Positions 8,172 through 17,033 of a DNA stretch of 39,215 bases are shown piece after piece (position 1 is the stretch's first letter; each line of letters starts with the position of its first letter). Location of the stretch: positions 1 through 39,215 of the IMG/VR virus record IMGVR_UViG_3300024433_000018; one strand, given 5' to 3'. The position numbers were made by a program, and so were the translations under genes. This DNA comes from a virus. The notes under the pieces were generated by a model that was not told the DNA's origin, did not search any database, and saw nothing but the letters and a program-made list of their open reading frames with translations.

Positions 8172-9566
8172 ATGGCAATTCAATTCACAGATTTTTCAAG
8201 CAAACCATTGCTCGATGCACCTGGAAAAGACATTTTTGAAGATATCCTAAAAGGCTATCAAATGGGCAAAGAGCCTGCAAACATGAAGCGAGATGCTGAC
8301 GCTAAAGATTTAGCTAATAAGCTTAAAAAGCTTGAGGTTGACCATAAGCCTAGAGAGTACCAACTTAATGATGAAGGTAAAGGATATGCTAATCGACTTG
8401 CGCAGCTTGATGTTGAACATAAGCCTAAACAATACGATTTAGATGATAAAGCTAAAGATTTTGCTAATCAGTTGCAGCAAAAAGCTTTAGATACTTATGA
8501 TGCAAGGTGGAAGATAGAAAAAGACCAAAAAGAAGCAGCTAATGCTTTAAAGAATAAAGAATATGCTGATTATGATCAAAAGCAGGAACTAGAAAGGCGG
8601 CTAAAAGAAAGCACTATCGCTAAAAATTTAGCAGACCATAAAAATAAAGGTAATTTTGTAAACACACTAGAATATAGAAATAACCTAGATCCTAACTCTC
8701 CAAATTATGATAAAGATTATAAGGCCACTACTGCATATCTTAAAAAACTAGCCACCGCAAGTGGTATGGGAACAGATATTACTTCTGATGGTCAAGCTAT
8801 TAAAATAGAACTTCCAGAAGGAAAGGAAGGATATATACCAGCTTTAGGTAAAATGAAGCCTGGCTGGTTAAAGGTGGAAGATGAGCATGGTAATTTTATC
8901 GGTGCAAATGTTCCTTTAGAACCTAAACAAATAGAACAATGGAAAGCTAAAGAGAAATTTGACGTGATTCAACCGTTCATTAATACATCTTTGAGCGAGT
9001 ACTCTGGTCAAGGAAGTTGGGATAATTATGTTAAAGATGCCAATAATTACAATAAAGACCCTGCGGCTAAAAAACGTATAGATGATTTTCATGCAGCTAG
9101 AAAATTAATATCTATTGGTAGTACCACGGAAAATGCTCGTATTGGCGGCCATGCAACTAACGCTCAGTTATCTGAATTAAAGAATACTCTCGACACCTCT
9201 GAAGTACATAAAAAACTTGAAGCAGGATCTACAGCACTACTTCCAAAAGGATATGCTCTATCGTCTGGTAAAATATTTAAAGACTATCTTGATAAGGTTG
9301 AGGACGTTGCTAAAAAAAATATACCTGCCTATGAATTTAGAGCTTTAAATCCAAGTAAGAACGTAATTAATAATGATAGTAAACAAAAAGAACTAGCTTC
9401 ATCCATTGCAAGCATACAAATGCCTCAACAGCAAACTAAACCTAAAGTATTAGGCAGCCAAAATGGAATGACCGCATTACAATACAATGGCAAAACTTAC
9501 AACATACCTGATGACCTTGTAAATGACTTTATGAGAAAGCCACCAGATAATAGGGCAGGGGGATAA
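8172..9566 (+). CDS. Probable DNA ejection / internal virion protein (464 aa)
   Basis: The N-terminal 160 residues form a highly charged, repetitive helical region. The motif (L)(D/E)V(D/E)HKP(R/K)xY(Q/D)L occurs at about residues 56-66 and 77-87, so a roughly 21-residue unit is duplicated (DHKPREYQL and EHKPKQYDL). The C-terminal part is less repetitive. In P22 the equivalent slot encodes the ejection protein gp20. GAGGG precedes the ATG. It is read in an operon with its neighbours and ends one base before the next gene's ATG. Confidence 0.55.
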   Translation: MAIQFTDFSSKPLLDAPGKDIFEDILKGYQMGKEPANMKRDADAKDLANKLKKLEVDHKPREYQLNDEGKGYANRLAQLDVEHKPKQYDLDDKAKDFANQLQQKALDTYDARWKIEKDQKEAANALKNKEYADYDQKQELERRLKESTIAKNLADHKNKGNFVNTLEYRNNLDPNSPNYDKDYKATTAYLKKLATASGMGTDITSDGQAIKIELPEGKEGYIPALGKMKPGWLKVEDEHGNFIGANVPLEPKQIEQWKAKEKFDVIQPFINTSLSEYSGQGSWDNYVKDANNYNKDPAAKKRIDDFHAARKLISIGSTTENARIGGHATNAQLSELKNTLDTSEVHKKLEAGSTALLPKGYALSSGKIFKDYLDKVEDVAKKNIPAYEFRALNPSKNVINNDSKQKELASSIASIQMPQQQTKPKVLGSQNGMTALQYNGKTYNIPDDLVNDFMRKPPDNRAGG

Positions 9567-9567
9567 G

Positions 9568-11619
9568 ATGGCTGATAATATAGATTGGTCTCAATATGAA
9601 GTTAAAGATAACAATCAAGGTAATGTAGATTGGTCTCAATATGAAGTTCAAGATGATAATGCCGATCAACCACAAGAATCTAATCAAAACATGAGCGGTG
9701 AACCACAATCGCCTCAAGAAGACCCTATGGCTGGTTTTTATAAAGGCTTGCAAGGCCATATGACAAAACAACTTTTGCCAGGTAGAGGGTCAAGCAATCA
9801 ATCGACTGAATTAAATACTGGCCTAACAGGTATAGCAACTGATGTATCTCAAATGTTTAGAACAGCTTTACAGTCAGCTAAATCATTTATAAATGATATA
9901 CCTACAATGAGAGCAGATTTAGTTGATGAATTTGTTGATAACCCAGGTAAAGCCGCATATCAAACAGTAGGGAACTTTGGCTCAAGATTAGCTAGTATTG
10001 GTAAAGGACTAGCAAATACACCTTCTGACCTTATGCAATATTTAGGGAAAAAAGAAGTTATTCCTGACGAACTAAGGGATTTAAGCAAAAAGATTATTCC
10101 ATCACTTCCCGAAGATACTGGTTTAGAGAAAGCTTTAGGCATAGATGACAGCGATAAATATAGGTTAGCAAGAGGTGCTGCTGATGTGGCTTTGGGTGGA
10201 AGCGCAGCTAAATCATTATTTAACGCAGGTAAAAAAATAATTTATGAGCCATCAAAAAACATGAAGTTTGAAATGGCATTAAAAAAAGAGATAAATACCG
10301 CTAAAGAAAAATATGATTTAACTGGCGAGCAATTGGAGAAGCTAGAAAACAAGCTACGCTTAGAATATTCTGGCGAAAACGCTTCAAGAATTGGCGAAAA
10401 GACCCCTACAGGCCAGCAGGAAACAATTAATGTAAAACAGGGGCAAATTAGAGATATTGATGAAAAATTAGAAGGTGCGACCAATATACCCACTGAAAAG
10501 CCTAAAGCACCAGATTTAAAAGGGGCTAACGAATCCTTAGCTAAAGCCCTTGATCATAAAGCAGACCATTCTTATCATGGCGGTCAAGAATATAAGAAAG
10601 AGGTTGCTAAAGATAAAGCTGTTGCTACCAATCTATATGAGACATATAAAGATGAAATCTCTAAACTGAAGATTAAGGTTGATAATACTGCTGAGATTAA
10701 GGCGGCGACAAATGAGCTAAAAGACCTAGCTGCAAATGATGAATTCTTTGAAGGCGAAGTCTCTAGGAGAAGCGAGATTTTAAATCATATTAAATCTCTT
10801 GAGAACGAAACAGTTGAAGCCTCTGACGTATTTTCAACAAAAAGGACGCTTGACCATATAGTACATGAAATAAGGGATAAACAATTCTCTGGTGTATCAG
10901 ATAATGAATTTAAAAGATTAAAAAAGCTAGGAGACAATTTATCAGCGCAAGCTAAACATTTAGATAAATTACTCGATACAGTAACCCCTAAAGAATTGAA
11001 GGGTATGCTGAAAGATGCTAATAAAATATGGTCTAAATATTCCGATATACGTTATCACCCTGTTGGTCAGCGTTTTATGAAAAAAGGCTCTGGGGTTATG
11101 CCGCCTGATATGATGTCTAAACTTAAAACGGATTTACCTGGTACTGATTACTTAAATGAGATCATGGCAAGAAATCCTAAGATTGAAAAACATGTTTTAT
11201 CACAAAAATATGCAAAGCCTAGCAAGTTTAAGGACTTAATTGATCCCACTGAAGAAGTGATACCTTACTTACAAAAAAGAGACGACTTGCACCCTCACAT
11301 TGAGAATCTGCGAGATACACAGTTTGAGCATGAGCAATTTAAAGAGCTATCAGAACAGTTTAAACTTGTTAAGCAGAAAGAAAAGTTGGCTGCTGAAATT
11401 GAGTCTCATAAAAAAGCCATTCCTCAACTAGAGAAGCAGATTGCAGAGAAAAAAGCTGCTGGCAAGGACTGGAAGGAATTACAAAAAAAACTGGATAACC
11501 ATCGAGAAGAACGGGCAGCTAAAGGCGGTAAGTTAAAAGAATTAACTGGACTACTTTTGAAAGTCAAAGGTGCTTCATCATTCCTCAGTGGGAAACCTGA
11601 AAAAAGAGGCAGAGATTAA
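9568..11619 (+). CDS. Probable DNA ejection protein (P22 gp16-like position, 683 aa)
   Basis: This large, Lys/Glu-rich, mainly helical protein contains two copies of DWSQYEV near its start (residues 5-11 and 20-26). It also has a Gly/Ala-rich hydrophobic stretch near residue 200 and long coiled-coil-like segments from about 230 to the end, such as KQIAEKKAAGKDWKELQK. It fills the gp16 slot of the ejection set that P22-like phages send into the host envelope. The repeated start motif resembles short linear tags in other phage and secreted proteins; its role is unknown. No lytic transglycosylase motif is visible. Confidence 0.55.
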   Translation: MADNIDWSQYEVKDNNQGNVDWSQYEVQDDNADQPQESNQNMSGEPQSPQEDPMAGFYKGLQGHMTKQLLPGRGSSNQSTELNTGLTGIATDVSQMFRTALQSAKSFINDIPTMRADLVDEFVDNPGKAAYQTVGNFGSRLASIGKGLANTPSDLMQYLGKKEVIPDELRDLSKKIIPSLPEDTGLEKALGIDDSDKYRLARGAADVALGGSAAKSLFNAGKKIIYEPSKNMKFEMALKKEINTAKEKYDLTGEQLEKLENKLRLEYSGENASRIGEKTPTGQQETINVKQGQIRDIDEKLEGATNIPTEKPKAPDLKGANESLAKALDHKADHSYHGGQEYKKEVAKDKAVATNLYETYKDEISKLKIKVDNTAEIKAATNELKDLAANDEFFEGEVSRRSEILNHIKSLENETVEASDVFSTKRTLDHIVHEIRDKQFSGVSDNEFKRLKKLGDNLSAQAKHLDKLLDTVTPKELKGMLKDANKIWSKYSDIRYHPVGQRFMKKGSGVMPPDMMSKLKTDLPGTDYLNEIMARNPKIEKHVLSQKYAKPSKFKDLIDPTEEVIPYLQKRDDLHPHIENLRDTQFEHEQFKELSEQFKLVKQKEKLAAEIESHKKAIPQLEKQIAEKKAAGKDWKELQKKLDNHREERAAKGGKLKELTGLLLKVKGASSFLSGKPEKRGRD

Positions 11620-11690
11620 AGATTTTTTATGTCATCTACAATGCTTTGGATGCCATAATAAAGAATAATAAGGTAAAGTATAGTTAACAT
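11616..11690 (-). CDS. Membrane micropeptide (24 aa), antisense to the gene junction
   Basis: A canonical CAGGAGG site (complement of 11696-11702) precedes the ATG by six bases. The peptide starts MLTILYLIILYYGIQ, a single hydrophobic segment, and ends in the acidic/basic tail DDIKNL. It points against the late operon and its stop overlaps the ejection-protein stop by three bases. The quality of the ribosome site and the hydrophobic segment make it plausible as a real small membrane protein. No promoter is evident. Confidence 0.45.
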   Translation of the reverse strand: MLTILYLIILYYGIQSIVDDIKNL

Positions 11691-11694
11691 AATG

Positions 11695-11729
11695 TCCTCC
11701 TGTTTAATTTAAAAGCATTATACAGGAGA
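11695..11729 (+). other. Inverted repeat in the gap before the tail protein
   Basis: CTCCTGT and ACAGGAG, a 7-bp perfect inverted repeat, flank an AT-rich spacer. The left arm is also the ribosome site of the antisense micropeptide. The hairpin could regulate either strand. No T-run follows, so it is not a clear terminator. Confidence 0.35.
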
Positions 11730-11760
11730 TAGAGGACAAAAAACAAGCAAAGGATTTGCT

Positions 11761-13932
11761 ATGCCATTCGATCAGAGATACGTTGCTGCATTTAATATTG
11801 AAGAGATTTTAATCAATAAGGACACTGGACAGCCATTATCGGGTGGTATAGTAACCTTTGAACAGTCTAACCAGCCAGGCACGTTAAAACCTGTTTATCA
11901 GGTCACATACGCTTCAGGCACATATACATATATCCAATTACCGAACCCGATGACATTAAGTTCAGTTGGAACTTTTGTGGACTCTTTGGGCGACCCTGTA
12001 ATCCCTTATTTTTTGCCCTACGATGGATCGGATGAACCTGAATTTTATCGTGTAAAAGTGGAATCAGCAGGTTTAGTACCACAATTTGTCCGTGACCCTG
12101 TTCCGAGTTTACCAGAATCAGGTGATATGCCTACAGGTAATAGTGGCGCATATGAAAACGAAATATCGAACCCTCAGTTTGCTGAAGTTTATTTTGATAC
12201 AAATACTGTTCCATTTGTTTATACTTTCACTGGTGGAAACTCTGTTGTTAATATTGCTCCTGATTGGGATTTGGTAGTTACTGGCTCTGGAACTGTCAGC
12301 CTTACACAAGTCACTCCAACTGGATCAAGTAATGTCCCTACGAACCCTGGTACAATTTTAAAAGTTCAATCTGCTGGCTTAACCAGTGTACATTTAAGAC
12401 AAAGAATATATGGCTCTCCGAACCTATGGGGAAACGGTAATTTAGCAACTAGCGTGACTGGTAAAAGTAATGGTGGTGCTCCTTATACAATGAATATGTA
12501 TTACTCTCAGTCTGCTGGAACGCCAGTTGATTTTTTAATATATGCCAGAGAATTACCAACAACAGGCTATGCAACACTTTCTGATACAGCAACTATTGCA
12601 ACTTCAACAAACCCAGATGAATTCCCCGATGGTTACATTGAAATATATTTAGATATAAACACTGCCGATGAACTAGAATTTACAAGCATAATGGTTGCCT
12701 TTACTGGCGACACTATTATTAGCGATATAGGTTACAACCAAGAATCCAACAATCGTCAAATAGACAATTTGTTTCATGATTTTAAAGATCTCCTAGTACA
12801 AAAAAGAATTCCAAGCGTTTTGACTGGATGGGATTTTGGTTTAAATCCTGCTCAATTTTCAGGAACATCACATACTTTAACCACAACATTTGCCTACACT
12901 TGGGATCAAACAATATGCCGCAGATTTGCCGCTAACGTCACAATGACAAGACCAGCAGTTTCAGGCGGCATTAACTTTGTAACGACTGCCCCGAATGAAA
13001 CAATTTTTATGATGCAATATTTAAGCGGTAGTCAGGTCACGGAATTGCAGCAACAAGATTTATCAATAAACATTGAAGCTTATACTGCTGGTGCAACTTC
13101 TGTCGTTACCGCACGTGCTTACATAATGTTAGCCCCTGCTGCTGGTGTTTTTGGTGATATTACATTAGGTACTGTACCATTTACCCCTGGTGCTGATGGT
13201 ACTATTTCAACCCCTGCTGCTAACTGGGTAATATTGACTCAGGAAAATGGTGCTTTAAATAGAGGTACATTAGTAAACGCAACAACTGATGAACAAATTT
13301 ATAACACACCCGATTTGAAGTTAACTGGATGGAAACAGACTGCGGTAACTACACCAGATAAGTTAGCAGTAATTATATCTTTTGTTGTTCCCACTACTGG
13401 AACACAAATTCAAATTCAATCAATTTCCTTAAATAAAGGCAAGTTACCAACAAGGCCAGCCCCTCAAACACCAGATCAGGTTTTAAGAGAATGCCAATAT
13501 TATTATGAAAAAAGTTACAACCCAACCGAATACGCTGGGGCAGTAACCGCAGCAAACGCAGTATATACCTTAAATGAACTAGAAGCAGGTGGTACTTATC
13601 CTAAAGAAGACTTTTACCTGCAATCAATATGGTATAATTTTAGACAAGCAAAAAGGACAATACCTGCAATTGATTATTATTCACCTACTGGTCTTAAAAA
13701 TTTTATCCAGGGAAGAATGCTTAGAAATAACGTTTTATTGACAGTTACAGGAGCAAATCCAGCAGATTTTGCTATTGGAATATGGGATGCTTCTAATAGT
13801 AATACAGGTGTCAGATTAGCGTGTTTGCAGACTTCAACTTTAAGAATGACAAGTTCTGGTGTTTCAAATCCAGGTGACGAAGGACAAATGAGGTTTCATT
13901 ACATTGCTGATGCTAGACTAGGCATAGTTTAA
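11761..13932 (+). CDS. Tail fibre / receptor-binding tail protein (723 aa)
   Basis: The N-terminus (DQRYVAAFNIEEILINKDTG, then GGIVTFEQSNQPGTLKPVYQ) is a head-binding type domain shared by many podovirus tail fibres. The middle is beta-rich with Thr/Ser/Gly repeats. The C-terminus includes RECQYYYEKSYNP, a motif I associate with C-terminal domains of receptor-binding tail proteins. It is the first gene of a four- or five-gene adsorption module (11761-16841). The N-terminus does not obviously match the P22 tailspike head-binding domain, so gp9 identity is not claimed. Confidence 0.7.
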   Translation: MPFDQRYVAAFNIEEILINKDTGQPLSGGIVTFEQSNQPGTLKPVYQVTYASGTYTYIQLPNPMTLSSVGTFVDSLGDPVIPYFLPYDGSDEPEFYRVKVESAGLVPQFVRDPVPSLPESGDMPTGNSGAYENEISNPQFAEVYFDTNTVPFVYTFTGGNSVVNIAPDWDLVVTGSGTVSLTQVTPTGSSNVPTNPGTILKVQSAGLTSVHLRQRIYGSPNLWGNGNLATSVTGKSNGGAPYTMNMYYSQSAGTPVDFLIYARELPTTGYATLSDTATIATSTNPDEFPDGYIEIYLDINTADELEFTSIMVAFTGDTIISDIGYNQESNNRQIDNLFHDFKDLLVQKRIPSVLTGWDFGLNPAQFSGTSHTLTTTFAYTWDQTICRRFAANVTMTRPAVSGGINFVTTAPNETIFMMQYLSGSQVTELQQQDLSINIEAYTAGATSVVTARAYIMLAPAAGVFGDITLGTVPFTPGADGTISTPAANWVILTQENGALNRGTLVNATTDEQIYNTPDLKLTGWKQTAVTTPDKLAVIISFVVPTTGTQIQIQSISLNKGKLPTRPAPQTPDQVLRECQYYYEKSYNPTEYAGAVTAANAVYTLNELEAGGTYPKEDFYLQSIWYNFRQAKRTIPAIDYYSPTGLKNFIQGRMLRNNVLLTVTGANPADFAIGIWDASNSNTGVRLACLQTSTLRMTSSGVSNPGDEGQMRFHYIADARLGIV

Positions 13933-13948
13933 TCACGGAGAGGTTTAA

Positions 13949-14338
13949 ATGACCACACAATATAAGTTACAAAAGGACGTTGCAGGATATAATGGCTTTG
14001 GTTTGCCAGTAAGCGATCAAAAATATTCTGCATCGTTAGCATTAACTACTGATACTACATTAACTGTTCCTAGCACTGGCTCAATGGGTGCGGCATTAAA
14101 TACGGTTAACAGGTTTATTGCCATCATCCAAGTAGAAGCTAATGCAACAGTTTGGTTTGCAGTTAATGCCACTGCTGCTGTTCCTGCTGGCACAACATTT
14201 GCAACTGTAAGTTCTGAATTAATTATTGGTTCCCAATATTTCGCAAGAGAAGTTAAAGCAGGTGATGTTTTGCATTTTATTGCGCCAGTTGCAGCTACAG
14301 ACGTATCAGTAGTATTTTACGCCCTACCAGCTAGTTAA
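13949..14338 (+). CDS. Small virion-associated beta protein (129 aa), unknown
   Basis: Thr/Ala/Val-rich with alternating hydrophobic strands (SASLALTTDTTLTVPSTG) and a single domain; GGAGAGG precedes the ATG. It sits between two tail-fibre genes, so it is probably structural, perhaps capping or decorating a fibre. Proteins of this general look near coat and fibre genes are often annotated only as structural. No catalytic motif is visible. Confidence 0.5.
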   Translation: MTTQYKLQKDVAGYNGFGLPVSDQKYSASLALTTDTTLTVPSTGSMGAALNTVNRFIAIIQVEANATVWFAVNATAAVPAGTTFATVSSELIIGSQYFAREVKAGDVLHFIAPVAATDVSVVFYALPAS

Positions 14339-14362
14339 TTATAAATTTGACAAGGATTCGTC

Positions 14363-15910
14363 ATGGCATTAGTACCTGATCAGAAATTTAGTACCTTCCA
14401 AAATGGAGGGGATTTAATTGTAGGCGATATTGTTGTCGGATTACGCAATGGTTTAAATACAAGATTTGAATATACTGGTTTACCAGTTGGCGCAATTATC
14501 CCTATCAGTCAGGGGGGTACAGGAGCAACTACTGCCTCTGGTGCAAGGACGAACCTTGGTTTAGGAACTATAGCAACACAAGATTCTGATGCGGTTGCAA
14601 TTACTGGCGGCACAATCGCTGATGTAGTTGTTCCAACACCTGCAATTGATACAGATATAGCTAATAAAGCCTATGTCGATGCAGTAGCTACAGGCTTAAA
14701 TATACAGCCAGAAGTTGTGGCTACGTCTACAGCAAACTTAACAGCAACATATGATAACGCTGCCTCTGGCGTAGGGGCAACTTTAACTAACTCAGGTGCT
14801 TTAGCTGCTTTAACCTTAGATGGTGTAGCCTTAAGTCTTAACGATAGAGTTTTAATTCCCTTTCAAACCACTACCACACAAAATGGTATTTATACAGTGA
14901 CGGTGGTTGGGGATGGTGCAACAGCATGGGTATTAACTAGGGCAACAGACTTTGACACACCAGGAGAGATAGAGCCAGGCGACTTAGTTGTGGTTATTGA
15001 TGGAACAGTTTATGCAAATACTTCATTTTTGCAAACAGAAACAGTTGCAACCATTGGAAGTGACCCTATTGTTTTTGTTCAGTTTACGGCTTCAGCTTCG
15101 AATGTAGTGACTCTTACTGGTTCACAAACAATCACAGGTCAAAAAACTTTTGTTGCTCCGATATTGGGCGCAGCAACAGGAACAAGCTTAAATCTTGGTG
15201 CGACAACAACAATTGCAGGCATGATTGATGATGATTCTTTTGCAACAGCTTCGGCCAGTTTAGCTGCAAGTAGTGAAAGCATAAAAGCGTATATTGATAA
15301 TACGACAAAGGGTTTGGCATCATCGCAGATTTTTACGTCAAGCGGAACTTGGAACAGGCCTTCCGGTGTGACAAAAATCGTTATTGAAGTGGTAAGCGGT
15401 GGCGGTGGTGGCGGTTCTGCAACTACTGATAACACCACCGATGGTGTTTTAAGTGGTAGCGGTTATGGTAAAAAATTCATTGATGTCTCAGCAATATCAA
15501 GTGTAACTGTCACCATTGGAGCTGCTGGTGCTTCTGGAACAGGGTCTGACGGTGGCGCAGGGGGAACCTCTTCTTTTGGAGCACATGTTTCAGTTACAGG
15601 TGGCGGTGGTGGTGTCTTGAACGGCATTACTAATATAGCCACGGGTGGAGCGTCTACTGGCGGAGACATTAACAACGAAGGACAAAGAAGCCCTAGAGGT
15701 GGAAGTAGTACATATGCGGTAACTGGTATAGCTGGCGACGGTGCAAGTGGGATTTATGGTGCTGGTGGTAGGCGTGGCGTTGCTGGTGGCGGAGGTGCAG
15801 CAGGAAATGGCTATGGTGCTGGTGGCGGAGGTGGCTATAGAGATACTAGTACCACTCGTAATGGAGGTGCTGGGTCTGCTGGAATCGTGATTGTGTATGA
15901 ATATAAATGA
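14363..15910 (+). CDS. Tail fibre with glycine-rich C-terminal adhesin domain (515 aa)
   Basis: Residues about 50-70 carry SQGGTGATTASGARTNLGLG, a repeat typical of tail fibre shafts. The C-terminal 170 residues open with an SSGTWNRPSGVTKIVIEV element followed by many Gly runs, matching the glycine-rich domain of phage adhesins that pack as polyglycine helices. Such domains often determine receptor specificity and vary quickly. It is followed by a chaperone-like gene, as fibres often are. An AAGGA site precedes the ATG. Confidence 0.75.
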   Translation: MALVPDQKFSTFQNGGDLIVGDIVVGLRNGLNTRFEYTGLPVGAIIPISQGGTGATTASGARTNLGLGTIATQDSDAVAITGGTIADVVVPTPAIDTDIANKAYVDAVATGLNIQPEVVATSTANLTATYDNAASGVGATLTNSGALAALTLDGVALSLNDRVLIPFQTTTTQNGIYTVTVVGDGATAWVLTRATDFDTPGEIEPGDLVVVIDGTVYANTSFLQTETVATIGSDPIVFVQFTASASNVVTLTGSQTITGQKTFVAPILGAATGTSLNLGATTTIAGMIDDDSFATASASLAASSESIKAYIDNTTKGLASSQIFTSSGTWNRPSGVTKIVIEVVSGGGGGGSATTDNTTDGVLSGSGYGKKFIDVSAISSVTVTIGAAGASGTGSDGGAGGTSSFGAHVSVTGGGGGVLNGITNIATGGASTGGDINNEGQRSPRGGSSTYAVTGIAGDGASGIYGAGGRRGVAGGGGAAGNGYGAGGGGGYRDTSTTRNGGAGSAGIVIVYEYK

Positions 15911-15919
15911 GGTAATTTT

Positions 15920-16345
15920 ATGAAAGCTTTGATTAAAGATTATATAGTAGTTGATATGTCGGAAAATGCTTTTGAAGTACACCCATCTTTTTTGTGGATA
16001 GATGCCCCAGAGGGGTGCAAAATCGGATGGATTTTAAATCCAGAAAGTAAAATAATAACACCGCCTGAACCTAAAGCGTTAGAATTAAATGATTTTTACA
16101 TGTCATTGCGTCAATTATTTGACGATGTAGCAAAACAAAAAGACTATGACGATGCAATGTCAATTGTGAGTTACTACGCAAGCACAAACTCACTTTGGGC
16201 GCAGGAATCGCAAACATTTGTTGCATGGCGTGATAACTGCTGGAGCGTGGCTTTACAGATACTTGATGAAGTGCAAACAGGAACGAGGTCAGCCCCAAGC
16301 ATTGCTGACTTTTTAAACGAGTTACCAATTATACAATGGAGTTGA
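15920..16345 (+). CDS. Tail fibre assembly chaperone-like protein (141 aa)
   Basis: The N-terminal half (VEVHP-like strand and the segment around WIDAPEGCKIGW) and the C-terminal half with SYYASTNSLWAQESQTFVAW RDNCW (positions about 84-107) resemble small assembly or adaptor proteins encoded next to tail fibres. These assist fibre folding or stay attached to it. It directly follows the glycine-rich fibre. The homology is by pattern, so confidence is moderate. Confidence 0.5.
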   Translation: MKALIKDYIVVDMSENAFEVHPSFLWIDAPEGCKIGWILNPESKIITPPEPKALELNDFYMSLRQLFDDVAKQKDYDDAMSIVSYYASTNSLWAQESQTFVAWRDNCWSVALQILDEVQTGTRSAPSIADFLNELPIIQWS

Positions 16346-16349
16346 TGAT

Positions 16350-16841
16350 ATGAGCATTTTAGAAATAAAACTAGGGTCAACAGGTCTTGTTGATGTAAAA
16401 CCACGAGTGGATTATTTATTAACAGATAATACCGTAGCTGAGATTTTAATTGCTGGTTATCTCAACCATGCCGTTGATCAAGGATATTTTTTCACCCAAG
16501 GCGATTTAGTTTGCGTAGTTACTAAATCCAGTCCTACAGCCCGACAAGACTCTGGTATATACCAAGTTGACCATAACGGAGCTAACTGGAATTTGATACC
16601 TACAACATCATCACTGTTATTGACTGCGGCTCAATATACAACTGCTGGCGGTGGTGCTGGTGAAGCAATTACAATTACTGGACTAGCTACGACTGACTTA
16701 GCTTTTGTACAGATGGTTGACGATGGAACAAATAACGTGACCATAATTGATGCGGTAGCTACAGCTAATACATTAACAATTACATTTTCTGGTGATCCAG
16801 GTAACGATGCGATTGTTAACTATCAAATTTTAAGACCTTAA
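16350..16841 (+). CDS. Tail-module structural protein (163 aa), unknown
   Basis: A beta-rich protein with FTQGDLVCVVTK and a C-terminal VDDGTNNVTIIDAVAT-type strand repeat ending NYQILRP. The C-terminal pattern recurs in small phage structural proteins whose function is not established. It is the last gene of the late operon before an intergenic promoter region. No enzymatic motif is visible. Confidence 0.5.
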   Translation: MSILEIKLGSTGLVDVKPRVDYLLTDNTVAEILIAGYLNHAVDQGYFFTQGDLVCVVTKSSPTARQDSGIYQVDHNGANWNLIPTTSSLLLTAAQYTTAGGGAGEAITITGLATTDLAFVQMVDDGTNNVTIIDAVATANTLTITFSGDPGNDAIVNYQILRP

Positions 16842-16869
16842 TTGTTAATTTTATTAATTTAGGTATAAT
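16842..16869 (+). promoter_or_regulatory. Sigma70-type promoter ahead of the lysis leader
   Basis: TTGTTA (16842-16847) and TATAAT (16864-16869) are separated by 16 bases. The expected start, near 16876, is the first base of the inner stem of a hairpin. The promoter would serve the leader RNA and possibly the lysis genes. Confidence 0.6.
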
Positions 16870-16932
16870 GTTGCTGCGGTCTACTTTGGTTTATTTAGAT
16901 AGTCCTCTGATGTTCCCAAAGCAGATCGCAAC
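16870..16932 (+). ncRNA. Leader hairpin with AGAGGACTA-complementary loop
   Basis: 16870-16889 pairs with 16915-16932: five outer pairs, a three-base bulge, five pairs including one G-T, one mismatch and six pairs. The loop contains TAGTCCTCT at 16900-16908, the reverse complement of the AGAGGACTA leader found upstream of several minus-strand genes. It is also complementary for six bases to AGGACT at the ribosome site of the downstream gene at 17034. It could be a small RNA or a cis-acting translation switch; this is inference. Confidence 0.45.
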
Positions 16933-16970
16933 TCCTTTATATTTTAAATAATCCAGTCTATAATAAATTT

Positions 16971-17017
16971 GATGCTTGCATTTTTTGTACTTTCCTGGGT
17001 ATTTTTTTGTAAGCATC
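16971..17017 (+). other. Inverted repeat before DUF1353 gene
   Basis: GATGCTTGCA (16971-16980) pairs with TGTAAGCATC (17008-17017) with one mismatch, enclosing a T-rich loop. A TATAAT (16959-16964) lies just upstream without a good -35 box. It may be an attenuator or a protein operator for the lysis genes. Confidence 0.35.
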
Positions 17018-17033
17018 ACTCAAAGGACTGACG

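Noticed and set aside
15139-15982. Long minus-strand ORFs opposite the glycine-rich fibre
   Set aside because: They are antisense shadows of Gly/Thr-rich codons and have Pro/Ser low-complexity products.
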